Source: JBIQJD01 sp044507695
GTDB lineage: Bacteria; Bacteroidota; Ignavibacteria; Ignavibacteriales; Ignavibacteriaceae
DNA length: 64,000 nt
Direction of reading: 5' to 3'
Assembly: GCA_044507695.1 (NCBI GenBank)
Contig: JBIQJD010000010.1
Location: 62,001 to 126,000 of the forward strand
The position numbers and the translations under genes were made by a program. Positions 32,714 through 41,392 of this stretch are shown here, piece after piece. A model generated the notes under the pieces. The model saw only the letters and a program-made list of their open reading frames with translations. It was not told the DNA's origin and searched no databases. Positions within the stretch are counted from its first letter, which is position 1. Every line of letters begins with the position of its first letter.

Positions 32714-35383
32714 TTAAGTATGCATAGGATTTCTTTTTTCAGGATTGATTTTTAAATCCTTTATTGCTTTTTCAATCTGCTGATTTTTTATTTTACCTTC
32801 ACGCAGAAGAGCAAATAATGTTGCAAGAACAATATGTTTTGCATCCACTTCAAAAAAGTCTCTTAACTCCGCGCGTCCTTCACTTCTTCCAAAGCCATCT
32901 GTTCCTAAAGAATAAAGCGGACGCGGGAACCATTTGCCGATTGAATCAGGCAGTGCTTTAACATAATCTGAAGCAGCTACAAATACACCTTCTTCATCTC
33001 CTAATACTTTTTGAATATAAGATTGTTTTGGCTTTGCAGTAGGATGCAGCATGTTCCATCTGTCAGTATCAAGACCATCTTTTCTTAATTCTTTATAACT
33101 TGTAACGCTCCAAACATCGGCCGCCACTTTATAATCATTTTCAAGAATTTCCTGTGCTTTCAAAACTTCGTTAAGTATTGTTCCGCTGCCGAGCAGTTGT
33201 GCTTTTAATTTTAAGTTTGGTTTTGAAGCAGGTTTTAATTTATACATTCCTTTTACAATACCTTCTTTTGCTCCTTCAGGCATTGCTGGCATAGGATAAT
33301 TTTCATTCATAACTGTTAAATAGTAGAATACACTTTCCTGTTCTTCATACATTCTTCTAATACCATCACGAATAATAACAGCCAATTCAAATGCATAAGC
33401 AGGATCATAAGCAATAAGATTCGGAACAGGATAAACAAGCAGATGACTGTGCCCATCCTGATGCTGCAATCCTTCACCATTCAATGTAGTTCTTCCTGCA
33501 GTTCCGCCAACAAGAAATCCTTTTGCTCTCATATCTGCTGCTGCCCAAACGAGATCACCCATTCTCTGATATCCGAACATTGAATAGTAAGTGAGGAAAG
33601 GGATCATATTTAATCCGTGAGATGAATATGCAGTTCCGGCAGCAATGAACGAAGCCATTGAACCTGCTTCTGTAATTCCTTCTTCCAGAATCTGTCCGTT
33701 CTTTGCTTCTTTATAATAAAGAAGAAGATCTCTATCTACCGGTTCATAAAGCTGCCCAACATGAGAGTAAATACCTATCTGTCTGAACAATGCTTCCATA
33801 CCAAAAGTTCTTGCTTCATCAGGAACGATAGGAACAATATATTTTCCTATTTCTTTATCCTTTAAAAGCTTTGCAAGAATTCTAACATAAGCCATTGTAG
33901 ATGAAACATCTCTTCCATCTGTTCCTTTGTAGAATTCTTCAAATATTTCTTCCGGCGGAGTTTTAATGGGACGAATATCTGATTTACGTGATGGGACAAA
34001 TCCGCCAAGATTTTTTCTTTTTTCTTTAAGATACATTATTTCCGGGCTGTCATCTGCCGGCCTGTAAAAAGGAGCCTGGGCAACTTCTTCATCAGAAATC
34101 GGGATGCCGAATCTTGTACGGAATTCTTTTAATTCATCTTCATTTAATTTTTTCTGCTGGTGAGTAATATTCTTGCCTTCACCACTTTCACCTAAGCCGT
34201 AACCTTTTATAGTTTTTGCAAGAATAACTGTTGGCTGTCCTTTGTGTTCAATTGCAGCTTTGTATGCAGCAAAAACTTTCTCAGGATCATGTCCGCCCCG
34301 TTTCATTTTTCTTAACTGAGCATCTGTAAGATCACTTACAAGATTAAGCAGATCTTCATTTGCACCAAAGAAATGTTCACGGAAATATTTTCCTGTTTCA
34401 ACAGAATATTTTTGATATTGTCCGTCAACAACTTCACCCATTCTTTTAACAAGTTTACCGTCAGTATCTTTTTCAAGTAGCGGATCCCATTCACTACCCC
34501 AAATAACTTTTATAACATTCCAGCCGGCACCTCTAAATATGGCTTCAAGCTCCTGAATAATTTTTCCATTTCCTCTTACAGGTCCATCCAATCTTTGCAG
34601 GTTACAATTAATTACAAAAATCAGATTATCTAATTTTTCTCTTGCTGCAAGAGTTATTGCGCCAAGTGTTTCAGGTTCATCTGTTTCACCATCACCAAGA
34701 AATGCCCAAACTTTGTTTGTTTTTTTCAATCCTCTGTCTTCAAGGTAACGGTTGAACCTGGCTTGATAAATTGCCATTATAGGTCCGAGTCCCATTGATA
34801 CAGTTGGGAACTCCCAGAATTCAGGCATAAGCCATGGGTGAGGATAGGATGAAAGACCTCCGCCGGGTTTTAATTCACGTCTGAAATTTTCTAATTGTTC
34901 TGCTGATAATCTTCCTTCAAGAAAAGCGCGCGCATAAATACCGGGAGATGCATGTCCCTGGAAATAAATCTGGTCTCCGTCATAATCTTCTCCTTTTCCG
35001 CGGAAGAAATGATTAAATCCAATTTCAAATAAAGTAGCCGCAGAAGCGTAAGTTGAAATATGTCCGCCAATTCCATTTTCCAGTTTATTGGCTTTAACAA
35101 CCATTGCCATTGCATTCCAGCGGATAAGACTTTTTATTCTTCTTTCAATTTCTCTGTCTCCCGGGAATGGAGGTTGTTTTTCTCTTGGAATTGTATTTAT
35201 GTAAGGTGTGTTAGCTGTGAAAGGAATTGAAACTCCTGCTTTGTGAGCTCTTATCTGAAGCTGCTGCAAAAGTTCTTTAACTCTTTCAGGACCGCCATGT
35301 TCAAGAACATAATCTAATGAATAAAGCCACTCACGGGTTTCTATGTCATTATAATCAGGTTCATTATTTTTTCCGTTGCTCAT
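32714..35383 (-). CDS. aceE: Pyruvate dehydrogenase E1 component (homodimeric type)
   Basis: Thiamin-diphosphate enzyme that decarboxylates pyruvate and acetylates the lipoyl group. 889 residues, as usual for the fused AceE form. TPP site VWAFLGDGETDEPETLGAITLAAREKLDNLIFVINCNLQRLDGPVRG (GDGET ... N). Other AceE marks: HASPGIYARAFLEGRLS, YDVLEHGGPERV at the start, and QHQDGHSHLL in the transketolase-like region. First gene of aceE-aceF-lpdA. The 5' region holds an odd GC-richer patch, see findings. Confidence 0.96.
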   Translation of the reverse strand: MSNGKNNEPDYNDIETREWLYSLDYVLEHGGPERVKELLQQLQIRAHKAGVSIPFTANTPYINTIPREKQPPFPGDREIERRIKSLIRWNAMAMVVKANKLENGIGGHISTYASAATLFEIGFNHFFRGKGEDYDGDQIYFQGHASPGIYARAFLEGRLSAEQLENFRRELKPGGGLSSYPHPWLMPEFWEFPTVSMGLGPIMAIYQARFNRYLEDRGLKKTNKVWAFLGDGETDEPETLGAITLAAREKLDNLIFVINCNLQRLDGPVRGNGKIIQELEAIFRGAGWNVIKVIWGSEWDPLLEKDTDGKLVKRMGEVVDGQYQKYSVETGKYFREHFFGANEDLLNLVSDLTDAQLRKMKRGGHDPEKVFAAYKAAIEHKGQPTVILAKTIKGYGLGESGEGKNITHQQKKLNEDELKEFRTRFGIPISDEEVAQAPFYRPADDSPEIMYLKEKRKNLGGFVPSRKSDIRPIKTPPEEIFEEFYKGTDGRDVSSTMAYVRILAKLLKDKEIGKYIVPIVPDEARTFGMEALFRQIGIYSHVGQLYEPVDRDLLLYYKEAKNGQILEEGITEAGSMASFIAAGTAYSSHGLNMIPFLTYYSMFGYQRMGDLVWAAADMRAKGFLVGGTAGRTTLNGEGLQHQDGHSHLLVYPVPNLIAYDPAYAFELAVIIRDGIRRMYEEQESVFYYLTVMNENYPMPAMPEGAKEGIVKGMYKLKPASKPNLKLKAQLLGSGTILNEVLKAQEILENDYKVAADVWSVTSYKELRKDGLDTDRWNMLHPTAKPKQSYIQKVLGDEEGVFVAASDYVKALPDSIGKWFPRPLYSLGTDGFGRSEGRAELRDFFEVDAKHIVLATLFALLREGKIKNQQIEKAIKDLKINPEKRNPMHT

Positions 35384-35480
35384 TATACTTCCTTCTCAAG
35401 TTGTTTCTTATTGATAAAATATAACCCAGTTTGAATGAAGCTGAAGTAAAAAATGAGAATTTACTTGCAGGTATTCCTCT

Positions 35481-35610
35481 CGCTTTTTAGGCGCAAACTG
35501 GAGTGATTTTCTGTGAAAATTGCAAAGGCAACTTAAAGGATTTTGCGAAAATTTACAACATTTTGGATGCTGAAGTGACTGATGGGACAGTGGTAAACGC
35601 GAAGGCCTGA
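35481..35610. other. GC-richer, hairpin-rich intergenic patch upstream of aceE
   Basis: In the 261-bp gap between aceE and the hydrolase gene, this stretch is richer in G and C than its surroundings and holds stacked hairpins: ATTTTC/GAAAAT (35506-35520), TTGC/GCAA (35520-35531) and ATTTT/AAAAT (35540-35552); the first and third lie in two imperfect copies of a GATTTT-GAAAATT unit. On the plus strand the frame also reads a stop-free stretch up to a TGA at 35608-35610, without a start codon. It could be an RNA leader on the minus strand, a dispersed repeat or a gene remnant. Confidence 0.35.
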
Positions 35611-35644
35611 TTAAAAATTCAAACTCTTAAATAAATCTGCTCCA

Positions 35645-36490
35645 TCATTTTTTCAAATATTTATCAAACCAATTTTTAGTCAATTCAGAAACTTCAGCTC
35701 TGTGGTTTTTCAGGTAATGATCTCCCTTTTCAAATATCACAAGCCGGTAAGTAAATTTCAGATTGTTAAACTTTTTTGCCATTTCAATTGATTGTGTAAC
35801 CGGAACGGTTTCATCAGCTCCGCCATGCATCAGCAGATATGGAATGTCAGGCAATTTTTCAGCTTTACTGATGATTGTTCGTTTTTCAAGTTCTTCAAGA
35901 TATTTTTCTTCACCGAGCATTTCCTTATAATAAGGCGCCAGTCGCTCACTTGATTCGGCATATTGTTTTATGTTTGAGAGTCCTCCGGTAATAACCGCAC
36001 ACTTAAAATCCGGATTTTTTAATAATACCAGATAGCTCATCATTCCGCCGCGGCTCCAGCCTTCAATGCCCCATTTATCTCTATCAGCAAATGAAAATTC
36101 ATCCGCAAGCGGTTTTAAATTCAAAATATCATTTACATCATCTCCGCCGATTTGTTCTTTGCCTTCTCCGCCGTCATTCCCTCTGTATTGTGAAGTGAAA
36201 ACCATATAACCCCAGCTTGCAATATTGCCAAACATTCCACGCGCAGTAAAATGATCAATAGCGCCTTTATTTTCGTATCCCCCGCGGTTCCAGATTATAC
36301 ATGGTATTTTTTCTGCGGGTATATTTTTTGGATAGGCAATGTAACCTTTTACTTTTAATCCATCTGATAAATAAGTAATCTTTTCAACCACAGAATTTTC
36401 AATTGCTTCTTCACCCCATCCGCTGATTAGCATTTTAATCTGAGATGAGCTTAACTTTACTTCATTCCGCTGAATAATATTCGAACTCAT
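35645..36490 (-). CDS. Alpha/beta hydrolase, prolyl-oligopeptidase-like (S9-type)
   Basis: 281 residues, no signal peptide. Catalytic triad S146 in GIEGWSRGGM, D226 in MHGGADETVPV, H258 in FEKGDHYL. IPCIIWNRGGYENKG is the oxyanion-region strand, as in dienelactone-hydrolase and S9 families. It lacks the beta-propeller of true prolyl oligopeptidases and should hydrolyse small esters or peptides in the cytoplasm. Single gene transcribed in the same direction as the PDH operon but 261 bp apart. Confidence 0.82.
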   Translation of the reverse strand: MSSNIIQRNEVKLSSSQIKMLISGWGEEAIENSVVEKITYLSDGLKVKGYIAYPKNIPAEKIPCIIWNRGGYENKGAIDHFTARGMFGNIASWGYMVFTSQYRGNDGGEGKEQIGGDDVNDILNLKPLADEFSFADRDKWGIEGWSRGGMMSYLVLLKNPDFKCAVITGGLSNIKQYAESSERLAPYYKEMLGEEKYLEELEKRTIISKAEKLPDIPYLLMHGGADETVPVTQSIEMAKKFNNLKFTYRLVIFEKGDHYLKNHRAEVSELTKNWFDKYLKK

Positions 36491-36652
36491 AATTTTCCTT
36501 TTTGAATACCTAAATATAAATCTAAATTCTCATTTAATTTTTGATTTGCAGAGGAGGGGTTAATTAAAGTAAGTTATTTTTGCCATTAAGATGGATCGAA
36601 GCAGATTTGCCTCTTTAATTGAAATTACATAATTGAAGCGGCAATAGTATTA

Positions 36653-36829
36653 CTAAATAATTATTGATGAGTTTTGCATATTCTCCAATCCTACAATCTG
36701 TACCTGCCTCATCTCCAAATAAGCCATGGGAATTGCAGCTCCGGCATTGATTCCAAGACTAACCTTCTTTTGAGGAAATGCAGCAATACTGATGGCAATA
36801 AAAATTAATATTGTTAAAAAATTTTTCAT
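36653..36829 (-). pseudogene. Remnant of an outer-membrane beta-barrel protein gene
   Basis: A 58-codon frame, shorter than a usual gene, starts at ATG 36829 with AGGAATCTCTT before it and ends TAG at 36653. It begins with a good signal peptide (KNFLTILIFIAISIAAFPQ) followed by VSLGINAGAAIPMAYLEM, which is how many small outer-membrane barrel proteins start. It then breaks off, and the frame beyond the stop shows nothing similar. This is the only gene-like piece in the 515-bp stretch 36491-37005; the rest of that stretch (36491-36652 and 36830-37005) is AT-rich with nothing I can name. Confidence 0.5.
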
Positions 36830-37005
36830 AAGAGATTCCTTATTTTATTAACGTAATTAGTTAGAACTACGCTCCGGAATTAATATATTTCGGAAGTGAT
36901 TTCGTTCAGAATAAAAAGTAATTAGTTTTATAGAAGGTTGAATTATTTTGAACTTGCAGATTATATAGTAAAGAAGCAACAACTTTATCTTATTAGTTAA
37001 TTAAA

Positions 37006-37524
37006 ATGAAGAAGATGAGAAAAGAAAATTTTTTTGAAAAGAATAAAACGGCGGCAATAATTTTTGGTATAACATTAGCCGGAGCAATTATCCTTTTAAT
37101 TTTTTATTCAGATATTTTTGATAAGAAAGAAAAATCGGATGAATACATGTTTAAGAAAGAAGGTGAACTTGTAATTTCAGATTCAACCGGTAATGTAAAA
37201 GCAAAGCTTGAAATAGAAATTGCCGATACGGATTTTGACAGGCAGCTCGGGTTAATGTTCAGAAGAGAAATGAAAATGAACCAGGGAATGCTGTTTGTAT
37301 TTCTTACAGAAGAAATTCAATCATTCTGGATGCGTAATACATATCTGCCGCTTGATATTCTTTTTATAAATTCTGAAAAGAAGATAGTTACAATTCATAA
37401 AAATACTGTGCCGCTTTCTGATGAATCCTATCCATCTTCAGAAGCGGCAAAATATGTACTTGAAGTAAATGCGGGATTTACAGACAGGTATAATATCTCA
37501 ACAGGAGATATAATTAATTTTTAG
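37006..37524 (+). CDS. DUF192-family protein with membrane anchor
   Basis: 172 residues: a positively charged start, one membrane helix (AAIIFGITLAGAIILLIFY) and a DUF192 domain outside the membrane. Domain landmarks: KLEIEIADTDFDRQLGLMFRREMKMNQGMLFVF, IQSFWMRNTYLPLDILFIN, KYVLEVNAGFTDRYNISTGDII. The function of the family is unknown. ATG 37006 is preceded by an AT-rich leader without a strong ribosome site. Converges with the antitoxin gene. Confidence 0.87.
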   Translation: MKKMRKENFFEKNKTAAIIFGITLAGAIILLIFYSDIFDKKEKSDEYMFKKEGELVISDSTGNVKAKLEIEIADTDFDRQLGLMFRREMKMNQGMLFVFLTEEIQSFWMRNTYLPLDILFINSEKKIVTIHKNTVPLSDESYPSSEAAKYVLEVNAGFTDRYNISTGDIINF

Positions 37525-37560
37525 AAACTGAAAATTATTCGTTTATTTCCATTCAGTTTC
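37524..37560. terminator. Convergent hairpin across the DUF192 and antitoxin gene ends
   Basis: GAAACTGAA (37524-37532) pairs with TTCAGTTTC (37552-37560), 9-bp perfect arms. The left arm starts on the last base of the DUF192 stop codon and the right arm lies within the end of the opposite antitoxin gene. Confidence 0.45.
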
Positions 37561-37773
37561 GTCTTCATACCAGCAGGATTTATCCACCAATGTATCAGCT
37601 ACATCCAAATTGATAGCAAGTTTTTTGTGCGCTTCATCTTTAACCGGATAAATTACAATCTTATCTTCAAATATCTGAAGATCAACATATTTATCCATGC
37701 TGCATTGTTCAAGAATTATTTTTGGAATGCAGATACCGGTAGATTTCCCCATCTTTACTATTTTTGTTCTCAT
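37543..37773 (-). CDS. Orphan AbrB/MazE-family antitoxin-like protein
   Basis: 76 residues from ATG 37773, which has GGGGAAA upstream. SpoVT-AbrB swapped-hairpin domain: RTKIVKMGKSTGICIPKIILEQCSMDKYVDLQIFEDKIVIYPV, the standard MazE DNA-binding fold. The C-terminal part (DVADTLVDKSCWYEDETEW) is where MazE-type antitoxins contact the toxin. No MazF/PemK or PIN toxin gene is next to it in either direction, so it may be a solitary regulator or a remnant of a toxin-antitoxin pair. Confidence 0.72.
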   Translation of the reverse strand: MRTKIVKMGKSTGICIPKIILEQCSMDKYVDLQIFEDKIVIYPVKDEAHKKLAINLDVADTLVDKSCWYEDETEWK

Positions 37774-37899
37774 AATTTCCCCAATAATTTCACACTTCAA
37801 AACTAAGCACAAGTAATGATTATTTCAATGCAGATAAAATCAACAGTAATCAATCCGGAAATCCAGCAACTGGTATCCAGAAAATATCCTGCTCTGTTT

Positions 37900-38481
37900 C
37901 TATCCGTAGAGAGATTCTTCAACCAGCTCACAAATAATATGTGCAACAGTGATGTGTCCTTCCTGAATACGTTGAGTGTTATCAGAAGGAATAATGATTG
38001 ACGTATCAACCAGCGATTTCAATTTTCCTCCGCTTCCACCTAAAAAGCCAATCACCTTCAAATTCTTTTCATGTGCTTTTTGAACTGCTTTAATTACATT
38101 CGGAGAATTTCCGCTCGTTGAAATTGCAAGCAGCACATCACCTTCATTACCCAGACCTTCAACCGAACGGGCAAAAACATTTTCAAACCCAATATCATTT
38201 CCGCCGGCAGTTAAATTTGATGTATCTGTTGTTAAAGCAAATGCAGGAAGTGCAGGTCTTTTTATGTTATGACTTAATCTGATTACAAGTTCAGCAGCAA
38301 TATGCTGGCAGTCTGCCGCACTGCCGCCGTTGCCGCAAAGCAATAATTTATTTTTATTTCTAAATGCCTTTACAAGCATATCAACAGCGGTTAAAATATC
38401 TTCTGTGCATTCATCTTTTATTTTTAACTTTGTTTCAGAACTTTCAACCAATGATTGATTTATAAAATTTACTTTATCCAT
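37900..38481 (-). CDS. SIS-domain sugar isomerase, GmhA-like (sedoheptulose-7-phosphate isomerase)
   Basis: 193 residues from ATG 38481 (AAGG site). SIS domain with NKLLLCGNGGSAADCQHIAAELV, ALPAFALTTDTSNLTAGGND, LLAISTSGNSPNVIKAVQKA and GFLGGSGGKLKSLVD; these are the GmhA/DiaA blocks, and the zinc-binding His and Glu of GmhA are plausible in QHIAAE and RIQEGHITVAHIICE. GmhA makes D-glycero-D-manno-heptose 7-phosphate for lipopolysaccharide. It starts 7 bp after the GGGPS gene end, so both are cotranscribed. Confidence 0.87.
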   Translation of the reverse strand: MDKVNFINQSLVESSETKLKIKDECTEDILTAVDMLVKAFRNKNKLLLCGNGGSAADCQHIAAELVIRLSHNIKRPALPAFALTTDTSNLTAGGNDIGFENVFARSVEGLGNEGDVLLAISTSGNSPNVIKAVQKAHEKNLKVIGFLGGSGGKLKSLVDTSIIIPSDNTQRIQEGHITVAHIICELVEESLYG

Positions 38482-38488
38482 AATAGCC

Positions 38489-39262
38489 TTATTTAACTTT
38501 AATTGCTTCAGCGGATTGTGATTTTTTATGTATTGCATCTGCAAAATCTTTTATCATATCCCAGTTATTTGCATCCTCCAGAAAATTTCCAATCACAATT
38601 ATTTTAGCGCCGCTTTCAATTTTTAATTTTGCTTCTGCCGGAGTTTTTATTCCTCCTCCTACTATTACCGGAATGCTGCAAGTTTCAGTAACCGCTTTTA
38701 TCATTTCATTTGGAACTGTATTCTCTGCGCCTGAGCCTGCTTCAAGATAAATGAGTTTCATACCAAGATATTCTCCTGCAAGTGCAGTTGCGGCTGCAAT
38801 TCCGGTTTTGTTTCTTGGAATAGGGTGGCTTCCGCTCATGTATAACGCGGCGGTAATTGTACCTGATTCAATTATTATATATCCGGTTGGTATTGCTTCA
38901 ATATTATACTTTTTGATTAAAGGAGCTGCAACAACGTGTTCACCAATTAAGTATTCCGGATTTCTACCACTTATAAGGGAAAGAAATAATATTGCGTGAG
39001 CTTCCGGAGAAACTTGATTAACAGAACCGGGAAAAATAATTACCGGAAGCTTGCTTTGTTTGGCAATATTTGATGTGAAGGAGTGAAAATTACCATTTGT
39101 TATTATGCTGCCGCCAATTAAAAATCCATCAACTCCTGAACGGCTGCAGTGATTTAAGAATTCATCAATTTTATATTCCTCCATTTTATCGGGATCCAAT
39201 AAAATTAAAAAAGCTGCACCTTTTTCTTCTATTGTATTTATCAGATGATTATAAATCTTCAT
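38489..39262 (-). CDS. Geranylgeranylglyceryl phosphate synthase family protein (PcrB/GGGPS)
   Basis: TIM-barrel prenyltransferase that joins a polyprenyl diphosphate to sn-glycerol 1-phosphate. 257 residues. LILLDPDKMEEYKIDEF (substrate phosphate), GGSIITNG, VIIFPGSVNQVSPEAHAILFLSLISGRNPEYLIGEHV, AIPTGYIIIESG, YLEAGSGAENTV and PVIVGGGIKTPAEAKL are family blocks. Archaea use it for ether lipids; related bacterial enzymes exist in Bacteroidota and relatives and in Firmicutes (PcrB). The prenyl chain used here cannot be told. Upstream gene of a two-gene unit with the GmhA-like isomerase. Confidence 0.88.
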   Translation of the reverse strand: MKIYNHLINTIEEKGAAFLILLDPDKMEEYKIDEFLNHCSRSGVDGFLIGGSIITNGNFHSFTSNIAKQSKLPVIIFPGSVNQVSPEAHAILFLSLISGRNPEYLIGEHVVAAPLIKKYNIEAIPTGYIIIESGTITAALYMSGSHPIPRNKTGIAAATALAGEYLGMKLIYLEAGSGAENTVPNEMIKAVTETCSIPVIVGGGIKTPAEAKLKIESGAKIIVIGNFLEDANNWDMIKDFADAIHKKSQSAEAIKVK

Positions 39263-39472
39263 GGAGGTGAAATTAATGGCTTAACAGACTACTATTATTA
39301 GTTAAAATTAAAGTCTTATGTTAATTAAAAAATAATCAGTTGTAAAGATTTTTTTTCTTTCCGATTATTTTTATGTTCACTACTAATTAAAATCGATGCT
39401 CGACTCAAAAATCTGGTATTATAGACTAACAGTGTACTTGGCTAACTAATTCACATATCAAAAGGTCTGCCG

Positions 39473-41392
39473 ATGAAACGTTTTATATGCAAATATAAAA
39501 TTTTCTGCATGTTCCTTCTGCTTGGTTCATTAATCAGAGCACAGGAGGATAGATTTTTTCCATCAACAGAAGAACTTAAAAAATGGTCTCTTGAACAACT
39601 AATGGAAACCGATATAACCATTGTTTCAAAAAATCCCTCACCATGGTTTAAATCTGCGGCTTCCGTTCAGGTTATTTCAAGCGAAGAAATCCGAAGATCC
39701 GGTGCGAGAAGTATTCCTGAAATCCTACAACTGACGACTAAATTTAATGTAGCTCAATTTAATGAAATTAGGTGGGCAGTTAGTTCGAGAGGATTCAATG
39801 ACCTTGCAGCTAATAAATTGCAGGTTTTGATTGATGGACGAAGTATATTTAACGAATGGTTTGCAGGAGTTTCCTGGGAAGCACTTGATATATTATTAGA
39901 TGATATAGAAAGAATCGAAATTATTAGTGGACCAGGCGGTTCACTCTGGGGTACAAATGCAGTAAATGGTATTATAAATATCATTACAAAAGATGCATCA
40001 CAAACCGCTCGTGAACCATTGTATGTTGAAGCTGAATCTAATTTTGATCAGTTTATTTCTGGTGCTATTAGATATAGTAACAGGTTAGGAACTGACGCTG
40101 CTTTTAGAATTTATACCAAATATTCGCATTATGACATAACTCCGGCTGCTGTGGCTGATACATTAAGTTTGCTATGGAACCAATTTCAAACAGGCTTAAG
40201 AATGGATGTCAATTTAAGTGAGTCAGATCTTCTTAATATTCAGGGCGATATTTATGAATTTAAATCTAATAAGATTGCTGGTGCTCAGGTTAAATATCAG
40301 GGCGGAAATATATTTGCAAAATGGAATCACAAAATCTCGGATCGGTCAAATTTTTCTCTTAAATCATTTTTTGATTATACTCAGCAGCGCGGACTACTTG
40401 GAGAGGATTTGACCCGGGGCGATGTTGAATTTCAACACGAAACATATCTGGACCCCAGTAATCATTTTTCATGGGGATTAGGCTTTAGAATTGCATCAGA
40501 TCGTTCTGCTAATTTACCTGAAATTGGTTTTCTTCCTGCAAACGCGAAAAACTCCCAGTATAATGCCTTTATTCAAGATGAGATTTCTTTAACTAACGAA
40601 TTTAAAGTTACACTTGGAAGTAAATTCATAAAGGATGATTATTCAAAATTTGATTTTCAACCGCGAGTACAATTAGCGTACAGTTTATCTGAAACTGATT
40701 TTATTTGGGCTGCTGTAACAAGATCTTTAAGGAAAGTTTCCAGATTTGACCGTGATTTTTTCTTACCAACTCAGCCTCCCTATATTATAGCTGGTGGTCC
40801 TGATTTCGTTTCTGAGAAAGCTATATCCTATGAAGCTGGATTCCGTTCATTACTGATGCATGATTATTTATTTGATGCCTCATTTTTTTATAATAATTAT
40901 GATGATCTGCGCAGTGTTGAAATTGATCTTGCAAATCTTCCAGGTACAGTTAGAAACGGTTTAAGCGGGAAAAGTTATGGTGCAGAAGTATCCATTACTG
41001 GTGAAATAAATGATTGGTGGCGCATTAAAACGGCTTATGCATTTTTACAAAAATTTATTTACAATTCTGGTGTTGATCTTTATGGTGGTGCGGTTGAAGG
41101 TAATGACAGCAAACATCGGGTAATTATTCAATCTTTGATTGATATCACAAAAGATATAGAATTTGATCTTCATTTCAGATATTCAAGCAGGCTGCCAAAT
41201 ATTGGTGCAGAAGTACCAGCTTATGCAGCATTAAATGCTCGTTTGGGATGGCAGCCAAATGATTTTATCAGTTTATCAATTTCAGTTCAAAATGTCTTTC
41301 CTAAACGTCATATTGAGTTCTCTTCATTGGTAGACGGAAGTGGAGAAGAAATAGAAAGACAAGTATTCGGAAAGTTAACATTTTCTTTATGA
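39473..41392 (+). CDS. TonB-dependent outer-membrane receptor
   Basis: 639 residues. Signal peptide (FCMFLLLGSLIRAQ), then the plug domain: SLEQLMETDITIVSKNP, ASVQVISSEEIRRSGARSIPEILQLTTKFNVAQF, AANKLQVLIDGRSIFN, LLDDIERIEIISGPGGSLWGTNAVNGIINIITKDA. The remaining ~470 residues alternate strands typical of the 22-strand barrel and end in an aromatic C-terminal strand (VFGKLTFSL). No carboxypeptidase-like domain or SusD partner. Its ligand is unknown. The last 4 bp overlap the YfiR gene (ATGA), tying it to the signalling genes downstream. Confidence 0.88.
   Translation: MKRFICKYKIFCMFLLLGSLIRAQEDRFFPSTEELKKWSLEQLMETDITIVSKNPSPWFKSAASVQVISSEEIRRSGARSIPEILQLTTKFNVAQFNEIRWAVSSRGFNDLAANKLQVLIDGRSIFNEWFAGVSWEALDILLDDIERIEIISGPGGSLWGTNAVNGIINIITKDASQTAREPLYVEAESNFDQFISGAIRYSNRLGTDAAFRIYTKYSHYDITPAAVADTLSLLWNQFQTGLRMDVNLSESDLLNIQGDIYEFKSNKIAGAQVKYQGGNIFAKWNHKISDRSNFSLKSFFDYTQQRGLLGEDLTRGDVEFQHETYLDPSNHFSWGLGFRIASDRSANLPEIGFLPANAKNSQYNAFIQDEISLTNEFKVTLGSKFIKDDYSKFDFQPRVQLAYSLSETDFIWAAVTRSLRKVSRFDRDFFLPTQPPYIIAGGPDFVSEKAISYEAGFRSLLMHDYLFDASFFYNNYDDLRSVEIDLANLPGTVRNGLSGKSYGAEVSITGEINDWWRIKTAYAFLQKFIYNSGVDLYGGAVEGNDSKHRVIIQSLIDITKDIEFDLHFRYSSRLPNIGAEVPAYAALNARLGWQPNDFISLSISVQNVFPKRHIEFSSLVDGSGEEIERQVFGKLTFSL

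Noticed and set aside
37803..38009. Candidate toxin frames beside the MazE-like gene (both strands)
   Set aside because: I checked them for PIN or PemK features; both overlap the gmhA end and show none.
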